Notes: generated by a model from the letters alone, not told the origin. Counted from the first letter of the stretch, positions 1-6,203 are shown. The stretch is DNA of 9,567 nt from an uncultured Clostridium sp. (GCA_900556975.1 USQZ01000055.1:1-9567); one strand, 5' to 3'. Numbers and translations are program-made.

Positions 1-1026
1 ATGGAATTCAAAATCTTTCATCATATCTTTATCTGGATTTTGTTTTCTCCAAATTTCAAAATTTGAATTAGCAATATTCATTAAATATTCTTTTAACGCT
101 TCTTTTGGTATACCAACTTCTGTGTAATAAGAAACTGCTGCTTCTGGATCTTTTCTTTTACTTAATTTTCTTCTTGCGCCATCTTCTGTTTTCTCTAATG
201 GAGCTGTATGTGCGAATTTTGGAACTTTAAATCCAAGAATTCTAAATAATTGAATGTGAAGTGGTACAGATGATAGCCATTCATCACTACGAGTAACTAA
301 TGTAGTGTGCATTAAATGATCATCAACTGCGTGTGCAAAGTGATATGTTGGAAGTCCATCTGATTTGATAATTACTATATCTTGATCGTTTTCTGGCATA
401 TCAACTCCGCCTTTTATTACGTCTTTTATTTTTATTTTCTTTTCAGGATTTCCTGGTGATTTTAATCTTATAATATATGGATCACCATTTTTTATTTTTT
501 CATATGCCATATCAACAGGCATGTTTCTGCATTTTGCCCATTTTCCATAGTATCCTGTTCTTTCTTGAGCTTTTGTTTGATTTTCTCTAATATTGCTTAA
601 TTCTTCTGGTGAACAGAAACATGGATATGCATTTCCTTCTTCTAATAATTTTTTAGCATATGCTTGATATATTTCTTTTCTTTCACTTTGAACGTATGGA
701 CCATAATTTCCTTTTCCAACTGTTTCATCTGGATATAAATCATAATCTTTATAAGCATTTAAAATTTCTTCATTACCATTTTCTATTTTTCTTTTTTGAT
801 CTGTATCTTCAATTCTTACAAAGAATACACCACCTGTTTGCTGTGCTATTTTCTTTGCAATTAACCCTTGAAAGATACCTCCCACGTGTATAAATCCAGT
901 TGGACTTGGAGCAACTCTTACTACTTGTGCCCCTTCTGGTAAATCTCTTTCAGGATATTTTTCTTCATAATATGATACTTCCTTTGCCTCTGGAAATATT
1001 AAATCTGCTAATTCTTTTCTATCCAT
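1..1026 (-). CDS. gltX: Glutamate--tRNA ligase, N-terminal 342 residues (3' end outside window)
   Basis: Class I aminoacyl-tRNA synthetase that charges tRNA(Glu) with glutamate in the cytoplasm. I read the frame directly: it starts MDRKELADLIFPEAKE and stays open to the window edge. A roughly 35-residue extension precedes the Rossmann fold. The HIGH-like signature is APSPTGFIHVGG (residues 39-50) and the KMSKS-like loop is ARRKLSKRKD (284-293). A CFC at 136-138 with Cys166 fits the zinc-binding insertion found in many bacterial GluRS. The motif FVRIEDTDQ (69-77) is family-typical. The start is set by an AGGAGAG ribosome site about 7 nt upstream of the ATG. The gene begins 50 bp after the rnj stop with no terminator between them, so cotranscription is likely. 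The anticodon-binding C-terminal part lies outside the window. The sequence alone does not show whether the enzyme is discriminating or also charges tRNA(Gln). Confidence 0.95.
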   Translation of the reverse strand, partial: MDRKELADLIFPEAKEVSYYEEKYPERDLPEGAQVVRVAPSPTGFIHVGGIFQGLIAKKIAQQTGGVFFVRIEDTDQKRKIENGNEEILNAYKDYDLYPDETVGKGNYGPYVQSERKEIYQAYAKKLLEEGNAYPCFCSPEELSNIRENQTKAQERTGYYGKWAKCRNMPVDMAYEKIKNGDPYIIRLKSPGNPEKKIKIKDVIKGGVDMPENDQDIVIIKSDGLPTYHFAHAVDDHLMHTTLVTRSDEWLSSVPLHIQLFRILGFKVPKFAHTAPLEKTEDGARRKLSKRKDPEAAVSYYTEVGIPKEALKEYLMNIANSNFEIWRKQNPDKDMMKDFEFH

Positions 1027-1076
1027 AAAACTCTCTCCTTTTAATTCTAAGTGTGTTTATTTTATCATACTTTTTT

Positions 1077-3014
1077 CTAAACTTCCATTATAATTGGCAA
1101 TATCATTGGATTTCTCTTTGTTTTTGCAAATATATAATCTCTTAATGAATCTTTAAGTCTAGATTTTATTGTTGACCAATCTCTTACTCCATGTTCTTCA
1201 AGTTTTCTAACTTCTTCTCTTAACATTTTCTTAACATCTTCCATTAAGTTTTCAGATTCACGAACATAAACAAATCCTCTTGAAATAACGTCTGGACCTG
1301 CTACTATTTCACCAGTTGCTGAATCCATTGACATTACAACGATTATTAATCCGTCTTGTGATAAATGTTGTCTATCTCTTAATACAATATTTCCAACATC
1401 ACCAACGCCAAGTCCATCAACCATTACTTTACCAAATGGAACTGTTCCTGTTAAAGCAGCTTCATCTTCGTTTAATTCTAGAATTCTACCGTTTGTTGTT
1501 AAGAATATATTTTCCGGTTTTATTCCAACTTTCTTTGCAGTTTCGCTATGAGCTATTAATTGTCTGTACTCACCATGAATTGGTATGAAATATTTTGGTC
1601 TTACTAATGATAACATTAATTTTTGTTCTTCTTGACATGCGTGTCCTGAAACGTGGATTGCTTCTAATGAGCTATATACAACCTCTGCCCCTATTTTCAT
1701 AAGATCATCAATTACTTTAGCAACATATTTTTCATTTCCTGGTATTGGATTTGCAGAAATTATTACTAAGTCATTAGATGTTATAGTAACTTTTTTGTGC
1801 TCTCCTGCTGCCATTCTTGTTAAAGCTGACATCGTTTCACCCTGGCTACCAGTTGTTATTATTACTAATTGTTCATCTGTATAATTTTTAATCATATCAA
1901 TATCTATGAAAACATTTTCAGGAACATTTATATATCCTAATTCCATTGCAGTTGAAATCATGTTAATCATACTTCTTCCACAAACTGCTATTTTTCTATT
2001 GTTTGCAACTGCTGAATTTACAATTTGTTGTACCCTGTGGACATTTGATGCGAATGTTGCTACTACTATTCTCTTTGTGCAATTAAAGAATAATTTATCA
2101 AACACTTCTCCAACAGTACTTTCAGACATTGTATATCCTTTACGTTCTGAGTTTGTACTATCTGACATAAGTGCTAATACACCTTTGTTTCCAAGTTCTG
2201 CAAGCCTTCCAAAGTCCATTCTTTCATCATCGATTGGTGTGTAATCTATTTTAAAGTCACCTGTATGAACAACTGTACCAGCTGGTGTATGAATTGCAAG
2301 AGCAACTGCATCTGGTATACTGTGGCAACTTCTAATAAATTCAACTCTAATTTTTCCTAGAGTTATTGTTTGCCCTTGATTTACTATTTTTAATTTTGTA
2401 CTTTTTAATAATTTATGTTCTTCTAGTTTGTGGCTTATTAATCCTGCAGTTAATTTTGTTGCATAAATTGGTACATTTATTTTTTGAAGTAAATAAGGAA
2501 TTGCTCCAATATGATCTTCGTGACCGTGTGTTATAACCAATCCTCTTATTTTATCTTGGTTTTTCTCAAGATATGTGAAATCAGGAATAACCAAGTCAAT
2601 TCCTAACATATCATCTTCTGGGAATGCTAGTCCGCAGTCTACTATAACAATATCATCTCCATATTCAAATACTGTTATATTTTTTCCTATTTCTTGAAGT
2701 CCACCTAATGGGATTATTTTTAACTTTTCTTTTTTAAATGTAAAGTCTAATGTATCATCTCTTTTGGCCAAGCTTCTTGTTGATCTAGCCTTTCTTGTTT
2801 TCTTTTCTTTATCTTGTTTTAAATCAGCTACTATATCTTGAACTGTTCTTTCTTTCTTTTCTGGCTTTCTAATTTTTCTGCTCTCATTTGATTTTTTTAC
2901 TATTTCTGCCTTTACTTCTTTTTGTGTATTAGGCGTTCTTTTTCTTCTATTTGCTGGATTTCTTCTTATTGTTTTAGCTGCATTTTGTGCAGTATTTTTT
3001 TCGTTATTTTCCAT
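1077..3014 (-). CDS. rnj: Ribonuclease J with a long basic N-terminal extension
   Basis: RNase J, a metallo-beta-lactamase/beta-CASP nuclease with 5'-3' exo- and endonuclease activity, central to mRNA turnover and RNA maturation in Gram-positives. The catalytic metal motif HGHEDH is at residues 163-168, with His231 (SCHSIPD), Asp253 (HTGDFK), the beta-CASP HVSGHA at 454-459 and FIPIHGEYR at 477-485. The C-terminal dimer/RNase J-specific domain follows. The protein has 645 residues, whereas family members are usually about 555. The excess is a lysine/arginine-rich, low-complexity segment of about 90 residues before the core, which begins near DTLDFTFKKEKLKIIPLGG. The start is well supported by an AGGAGGAG site just upstream. 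There is no sign of a frameshift. rnjA versus rnjB cannot be decided here. gltX follows 50 bp downstream, and a long promoter-bearing leader lies upstream. Confidence 0.96.
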   Translation of the reverse strand: MENNEKNTAQNAAKTIRRNPANRRKRTPNTQKEVKAEIVKKSNESRKIRKPEKKERTVQDIVADLKQDKEKKTRKARSTRSLAKRDDTLDFTFKKEKLKIIPLGGLQEIGKNITVFEYGDDIVIVDCGLAFPEDDMLGIDLVIPDFTYLEKNQDKIRGLVITHGHEDHIGAIPYLLQKINVPIYATKLTAGLISHKLEEHKLLKSTKLKIVNQGQTITLGKIRVEFIRSCHSIPDAVALAIHTPAGTVVHTGDFKIDYTPIDDERMDFGRLAELGNKGVLALMSDSTNSERKGYTMSESTVGEVFDKLFFNCTKRIVVATFASNVHRVQQIVNSAVANNRKIAVCGRSMINMISTAMELGYINVPENVFIDIDMIKNYTDEQLVIITTGSQGETMSALTRMAAGEHKKVTITSNDLVIISANPIPGNEKYVAKVIDDLMKIGAEVVYSSLEAIHVSGHACQEEQKLMLSLVRPKYFIPIHGEYRQLIAHSETAKKVGIKPENIFLTTNGRILELNEDEAALTGTVPFGKVMVDGLGVGDVGNIVLRDRQHLSQDGLIIVVMSMDSATGEIVAGPDVISRGFVYVRESENLMEDVKKMLREEVRKLEEHGVRDWSTIKSRLKDSLRDYIFAKTKRNPMILPIIMEV

Positions 3015-3128
3015 TTTCTCCTCCTTAATGATTTACTTTTAATGTTATACAAAATAAATTTTGATTTTCTATATCTTTTTCTCTTTTATAATTATTATAG
3101 AATTATGTTCGAATATTACTATGCAAAT

Positions 3129-3134
3129 TTTATA
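3129..3134 (-). promoter_or_regulatory. Possible internal extended -10 promoter for rnj
   Basis: On the minus strand the sequence TGTTATAAA fits an extended -10 (TGn followed by TATAAA), with no convincing -35 about 17 nt upstream. It lies downstream of the leader terminator and about 115 nt before the rnj start. It could therefore supply rnj transcripts independently of the upstream promoter. Such AT-rich matches also arise by chance, so support is weak. Confidence 0.25.
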
Positions 3135-3185
3135 ACATTGCTATTTTAATATTATTGGAAGTTCAGGAAGAACTTTTATAATATT

Positions 3186-3219
3186 AAAAACTCTTTATAC
3201 CAGAAGATATAAAGAGTTT
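3186..3219 (-). terminator. Intrinsic terminator/attenuator within the rnj leader
   Basis: On the minus strand a perfect 12-bp stem (AAACTCTTTATA with TATAAAGAGTTT) encloses the 8-nt loop TCTTCTGG, and the 3' arm runs into TTTTT. It lies about 250-285 nt downstream of the predicted start of the rnj leader RNA and about 170 nt before the rnj ATG. It either ends a separate small RNA or acts as an attenuator of rnj. A second smaller hairpin (AAGTTC/GAACTT, 3159-3175) follows but has no T tract. Confidence 0.7.
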
Positions 3220-3470
3220 AATGATTCAATTATTCCGTTCAATTTTCTCGATTTATTGTTATTTTATATACCAGAAAGTTCTATAAACTTTCTTACTTAT
3301 ATAAAAATAGATTTTACACCGCTAATAACCTATTTTATTAAATAAATGCATAGCAATAAACAATAATTTATTATTGCTTTTCTTTCATATTTAATTTTAT
3401 TCCGAACCATTATCTCTTTTTTATTTTTATATATACATCTCTTCCATATCGCCTCATGCGATAACAACTG
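3186..3470 (-). ncRNA. Candidate small RNA or structured leader upstream of rnj (about 285 nt)
   Basis: The interval is bounded by a consensus promoter and an intrinsic terminator on the same strand, with no convincing gene inside. Predicted local hairpins in RNA order are TATCGC/GCGATA (loop ATGAG), AGCAATAA/TTATTGCT near 3352-3378 (which can also fold as CAATAA/TTATTG), AAAATAG/CTATTTT around a 19-nt loop, AGAAAGTT/AACTTTCT at 3273-3293, and the terminator stem. The decamer TTCTGGTATA and the octamer CGGAATAA each occur twice. I do not recognise it as 6S, RNase P, SRP, tmRNA, a T-box or a common riboswitch. A 26-codon ORF (3330-3410, starting MVRNKIKYERK with a hydrophobic tail) lies inside but has only a poor ribosome site. 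The rest of the 3015-3611 gap holds only AT-rich sequence, the elements listed separately and the proS terminator. Confidence 0.45.
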
Positions 3471-3476
3471 TTTATG

Positions 3477-3505
3477 ATTATACTATCTTTTTGTATATTT
3501 GTCAA
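3477..3505 (-). promoter_or_regulatory. Consensus sigma-A promoter of the rnj leader RNA
   Basis: On the minus strand a perfect -35 TTGACA (3500-3505) and a perfect -10 TATAAT (3477-3482) are separated by 17 bp. The predicted transcription start is near 3470, giving a leader of about 455 nt to the rnj ATG. Of the promoters in this window it is the closest to consensus. A 10-bp palindrome CTATCGATAG lies upstream of the -35, near 3533-3542. It could be a regulatory site, but that is unproven. Confidence 0.85.
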
Positions 3506-3565
3506 ATTTTAGAGAGACTTGCTTGGTATCTGGCTATCGATAGTTCCCTTTTTAAATAATTCTAA

Positions 3566-3605
3566 AAAATAAAGCATATTAATATTTAAAAATACTAATA
3601 TGCTT
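3566..3605 (-). terminator. Intrinsic terminator of proS
   Basis: On the minus strand, 6 nt after the proS stop codon, AAGCATATTA pairs with TAATATGCTT. Four further inner pairs follow after one mismatch, and the downstream strand reads TATTTTTT. The placement and T tract fit a Rho-independent terminator for proS, despite the AT-rich stem. Confidence 0.8.
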
Positions 3606-3611
3606 CTTTTA

Positions 3612-5306
3612 TTATTTTACTAATTCTTTTATTCTTTCAACAACTGCTGATATTTCAACTAGTTCTGTTTCGTCTTTTCTTCTTTCTTTTAGTTCTATTT
3701 GACCTTCTTCAACTTTCTTTCCTACTGTTATTCTAACAGGAATTCCTATTAAATCCATATCATTAAATTTAACTCCTGCCCTTTCTTTTCTATCATCTAA
3801 TATTGTATCAATTCCCATGTTTGTTAAAGTTTCATATAAATCATTTGCAACTTGTTTTTGTTTTTCGTCTTTATCACTGATTTGTACAATTGCAACTTTA
3901 TATGGTGCAATATTCATTGGCCAAATTATTCCTTTATCATCATGGTTTTGTTCAACAACTGCTGCTATAATTCTTTCAATTCCAATACCATAGCATCCCA
4001 TTACAACTGGTTTTAATTCATTGTTTTCATCCATATAGTTTAGTCCTAAACTCTTACTATATTTAGTACCTAATTTGAATGTATTACCAATTTCAATTCC
4101 TTTTTTGAAGTTCAAATGTCCTTTTTTACATTTTGGACATTTATCTCCTTCTTGTACATTTCTAATGTCTGCTATTGTTTCAACTTTGAAATCTTCTAGA
4201 TTTACATTTTTATAATGATAATCTGTTTCATTTGCGCCTACTACAAAGTTTTTCATATATTTTATTTCATTATCCATTATTACTGGAATGTCTAATCCAA
4301 CTGGTCCTGCGAATCCAACATTTGCATGTGTTATTCTCATAACGTCTTCTGCTTCTGCAAGTGCTACTTCTGTTACATTTAACAACTTTTGCAATTTTAC
4401 TTCATTTAATTCTTTATCACCTTTTACTAAGCATGCATAAAATTTATCATCTGCTTTGTAAATTAACGTTTTAACAAAGTTGTCTGCTGTTTCTCCTAAG
4501 TAATTTTCTAAATCTTCTATTGTTCCTACGTTTGGTGTATGGATTTTTTCAATTTTCTTTTTCTCTTCATTATTTGATTTTTCAATGTCTAAGCATTCAC
4601 TAACTTCAATGTTTGATGCATAATCACATTCGTCACATAATACTAAAATATCTTCACCAACATCTGTAACTGCTTGGAATTCCTCTGATAGTAATCCTCC
4701 CATAACTCCTGTATCTGCTCTTACTACTGCATAATTGATTCCTATTTCTTTAAATATCTTGTTGTATGCATCGAATTGTTTTTTATATGATTTATCACAA
4801 CTCTCTAAATCTGTATCAAAGCTGTATGCATCTTTCATCGTGAATTCCCTTGTACGAATTAAACCTAAACGTGGTCTTACTTCATCACGATATTTATTTC
4901 CAATTTGATATAATGTATATGGTAAATCTTTATATGATTTAGCTTTCATCATGGCTGCTATTGTAAAGAACTCTTCGTGTGTTGGTCCTAAGACATATGG
5001 TCTGTTATATCTATCATTTAATTGGAATATTGATGGTCCAAATAGTTCATATCTTCCTGATTTTTGAAAAGCTTCAATTGGTAGAAGCATTGGCATTGTT
5101 ACTTCTTGTGCGCCTGCTTCATTCATATTTCTTCTTACAATTGCTTTTACGTTTTCCCAAACTTTATTTCCAAGTGGTAACTTCATATATATTCCGTTTC
5201 CAACTTTTTTAAACATTCCACTTTTTACAAGTAAGTTTCCACTTACTGATTCTTCATCTTTTGCATCTTCTCTCAATGTATAAAAATAACTTTCACTTAA
5301 CTTCAT
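3612..5306 (-). CDS. proS: Proline--tRNA ligase (bacterial type with editing domain)
   Basis: Class II synthetase that charges tRNA(Pro) with proline in the cytoplasm. Its 564 residues match the usual bacterial length of about 565-575. In order: a catalytic core with motif 2 around GNKYRDEVRPRLGLIRTREF (136-155), an inserted YbaK-like editing domain (about 230-385) that deacylates Ala-tRNA(Pro) and contains a lysine in FVKTLIY at 277-283, motif 3 GCYGIGIER (437-445), and an anticodon-binding domain from about residue 468. Two CxxC pairs, CDEC (224-227) and CPKC (390-393), flank the editing domain. They could form a small metal site, as in many Firmicutes homologues. The start is supported by AAAGGAA 8 nt upstream. 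The ATG overlaps the TGA of an 18-codon upstream ORF. Transcription probably starts at the promoter near 5540-5566, and a terminator follows directly. No T-box sequence is visible in the leader. Confidence 0.97.
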   Translation of the reverse strand: MKLSESYFYTLREDAKDEESVSGNLLVKSGMFKKVGNGIYMKLPLGNKVWENVKAIVRRNMNEAGAQEVTMPMLLPIEAFQKSGRYELFGPSIFQLNDRYNRPYVLGPTHEEFFTIAAMMKAKSYKDLPYTLYQIGNKYRDEVRPRLGLIRTREFTMKDAYSFDTDLESCDKSYKKQFDAYNKIFKEIGINYAVVRADTGVMGGLLSEEFQAVTDVGEDILVLCDECDYASNIEVSECLDIEKSNNEEKKKIEKIHTPNVGTIEDLENYLGETADNFVKTLIYKADDKFYACLVKGDKELNEVKLQKLLNVTEVALAEAEDVMRITHANVGFAGPVGLDIPVIMDNEIKYMKNFVVGANETDYHYKNVNLEDFKVETIADIRNVQEGDKCPKCKKGHLNFKKGIEIGNTFKLGTKYSKSLGLNYMDENNELKPVVMGCYGIGIERIIAAVVEQNHDDKGIIWPMNIAPYKVAIVQISDKDEKQKQVANDLYETLTNMGIDTILDDRKERAGVKFNDMDLIGIPVRITVGKKVEEGQIELKERRKDETELVEISAVVERIKELVK

Positions 5307-5359
5307 TTTTCTAATTCCTTTCTTTTATTAGGTATTAGGATTTCATTAGGCTTTGCCAT
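5303..5359 (-). CDS. Possible 18-residue leader peptide overlapping the proS start
   Basis: ATG at 5359 opens a short frame reading MAKPNEILIPNKRKELEK. Its TGA overlaps the proS ATG in the four bases ATGA, the classic arrangement for translational coupling. A GGAG lies 4 nt upstream, which is close but usable. The peptide contains two proline codons (both CCT, each followed by AAT) and its coding sequence spans the proS ribosome site. The hexamer CCTAAT occurs three times here. It has no domain I recognise. It could be a coupling or regulatory ORF for proS, or a chance short frame. The exact ATGA overlap is the main argument for it. Confidence 0.35.
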   Translation of the reverse strand: MAKPNEILIPNKRKELEK

Positions 5360-5361
5360 AT

Positions 5362-5418
5362 GACTCCATATTTTTTATTGTTTATTATCTACTGCCTTCC
5401 CTTGCGGGCATTGGAGCC
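5362..5418 (-). promoter_or_regulatory. Potential RNA pairing that masks the second leader ORF's ribosome site
   Basis: In the proS leader RNA, GGCTCCA (5418-5412, covering the GCT-CCA codons of the 41-codon ORF) can pair with TGGAGTC (5368-5362), 7 bp with one G-U. The pairing would sequester the GGAG in front of the 18-codon ORF. An alternative small hairpin, CCC-GCAA-GGG (5399-5408, GNRA-type loop), lies in between and its 5' arm is the CCC proline codon. A ribosome paused at CCA or CCC would block the long-range pairing. This is seen by pairing only and was not folded by computation. Confidence 0.3.
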
Positions 5419-5510
5419 TCTATATTTTTTAAATTTGTATTTAGCTTGTTTTTAGAGAGTATAATTTTATTGTTTTTATATTTTATTAAATTATTTTTTA
5501 TTTTTTCCAT
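5385..5510 (-). CDS. Small ORF (41 aa), first gene of the proS transcript; possible leader peptide
   Basis: The frame begins MEKIKNNLIKYK and ends IEAPMPAREGSR. It has a strong SD, AAAGGAGGG, 5 nt before its ATG. The consensus promoter starts transcription about 20 nt upstream, so this would be the first translated element of the proS mRNA. The first 30 codons are almost all A/T and give a Lys/Asn/Ile-rich peptide. The last 11 codons (GAG GCT CCA ATG CCC GCA ...) are much richer in G and C and encode two prolines within three residues, one of them by CCC. No signal peptide, membrane segment or known domain is evident. The context favours a regulatory leader peptide sensing proline supply for proS, but an unrelated small protein is possible. 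I do not recognise the family. Confidence 0.5.
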   Translation of the reverse strand: MEKIKNNLIKYKNNKIILSKNKLNTNLKNIEAPMPAREGSR

Positions 5511-5537
5511 ATATACCCTCCTTTTTAATCTTTTTTT

Positions 5538-5566
5538 ATTATCGCATCATTTGGTTTTTATGTCAA
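5538..5566 (-). promoter_or_regulatory. Sigma-A promoter of the proS leader transcript
   Basis: On the minus strand -35 TTGACA (5561-5566) and -10 GATAAT (5538-5543) are separated by 17 bp, with a predicted start near 5531. It serves the 41-codon ORF and then proS, with a leader of about 225 nt before the proS ATG. It lies back to back with the acetyltransferase promoter, the two -35 boxes being 9 bp apart. Confidence 0.8.
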
Positions 5567-5575
5567 CATTTTTTC

Positions 5576-5604
5576 TTGTATTTTAGCCTTCTTTGTGCTA
5601 TTAT
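5576..5604 (+). promoter_or_regulatory. Promoter of the GNAT acetyltransferase gene
   Basis: On the plus strand TTGTAT (5576-5581) and TATTAT (5599-5604) are separated by 17 bp. A TGC directly before the -10 makes it an extended -10 (TGn). The predicted start is near 5611, about 28 nt before the ATG and just upstream of the AGGAGG ribosome site. Confidence 0.6.
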
Positions 5605-5638
5605 TATAAGTAATTAAATACATTAGGAGGTTTTTTTA

Positions 5639-6142
5639 ATGAAAAAACAAAAAAACAATAAGAACAGCAAGGATGGGCTTACCATTCGGGTACTGACAAC
5701 TAGAGATGCAAATTCATACTTCCAGATTGCACGGGAAGATGAGGATTTGAAGCGTTATGCTAGATTCTTTATCGTCAGCAGTATTGACGAGGCAAAAAAG
5801 AAAATAGTTTCTTACACCTCGCATAACGAGGCTGTTTATGGATTATTCAAGTCCAATCGTTTAGTTGCAGTTTTTGATGTAAATGACGATTTTGATGAGA
5901 CTGGTGCCGTTGATGGTGCTATAGTTCATTATTTTGTCGGTAAAAAATACCGCGGTAATAATTATGCTTATCGCGGTATTAAGAAATTGGCTTCAGAACT
6001 CGCTCAAGAATATCTAAAATTAAAGTTTGAGATTCGGAAAACAAATCATGCTAGTTTAGGAGTTCAAGCTAAGTTAGGCTCTACTATCGATAAATCATAC
6101 CCTTCAAAGGAATGTCAGCTCTTCGAGTATAGTCTTGAATAA
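5639..6142 (+). CDS. GNAT-family N-acetyltransferase, substrate unknown
   Basis: A 167-residue single-domain protein of GNAT size. After a Lys/Asn-rich N-terminal tail of about 13 residues, the fold begins at LTIRVLTTRDANSYF. The acetyl-CoA-binding motif A is recognisable as HYFVGKKYRGNNYAYRGI (97-114), with the R-G-x-x-x-A core at 105-110. A later LGVQAKLGS segment resembles motif B, in which members of the RimJ/RimL-like group read 'N..S..v..KlGF'. This suggests acetylation of a small molecule or a protein N-terminus, but no substrate can be named. The start is fixed by AGGAGG 8 nt upstream. It is the only gene on the plus strand, with its own promoter and terminator. Seven of nine Arg codons are CGN (including three CGG), whereas the nearby guaD uses AGA for all seven. 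This suggests a different origin or expression class. Confidence 0.85.
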   Translation: MKKQKNNKNSKDGLTIRVLTTRDANSYFQIAREDEDLKRYARFFIVSSIDEAKKKIVSYTSHNEAVYGLFKSNRLVAVFDVNDDFDETGAVDGAIVHYFVGKKYRGNNYAYRGIKKLASELAQEYLKLKFEIRKTNHASLGVQAKLGSTIDKSYPSKECQLFEYSLE

Positions 6143-6166
6143 TAGTGTGTTTGCATCTAGTTTTAA

Positions 6167-6203
6167 AAAAAGAGTCACGGGATATTTTCCGTGGCCCTTT
6201 TTT
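6167..6203 (+). terminator. Terminator of the acetyltransferase gene (possibly bidirectional)
   Basis: The stem AAAAAGAGTCACGG pairs with CCGTGGCCCTTTTT (one mismatch, one G-U) around the loop GATATTTT and ends in TTTTTT. It lies 24 nt after the acetyltransferase stop. The A-rich 5' arm also gives a T tract on the minus strand, so it may stop transcription from guaD as well. Confidence 0.85.

Noticed and set aside
660..893. Plus-strand ORF of 77 codons, and similar plus-strand ORFs at 1316, 1906, 2922, 4979, 6474, 7542 and 8323
   Set aside because: They lie mostly antisense to clear conserved genes, lack family resemblance and show the Phe/Leu-rich composition expected from the complement of A-rich codons.
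3330..3410. 26-codon minus-strand ORF inside the rnj leader (basic start, hydrophobic end)
   Set aside because: It has only a poor purine-rich stretch as ribosome site and lies in a region that looks structured. Short open frames are common in such AT-rich DNA, so it is not listed as a gene.
3015..3470. Known RNA classes (6S, RNase P, SRP, tmRNA, T-box, common metabolite riboswitches) in the rnj leader
   Set aside because: None of the conserved core sequences I know for these classes is present. The region is kept only as an unidentified RNA candidate.
5307..5540. T-box riboswitch in front of proS
   Set aside because: Synthetase genes of Firmicutes often carry one, but I find no GGTACC-type T-box core, no recognisable specifier stem and no terminator/antiterminator pair before the proS start. 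The leader is also short (about 225 nt).
5353..5586. Plus-strand 77-codon hydrophobic ORF between proS and the acetyltransferase
   Set aside because: It runs antisense to the proS leader ORFs and across both promoters, has no SD, and its Phe/Leu richness simply mirrors A-rich codons on the other strand.
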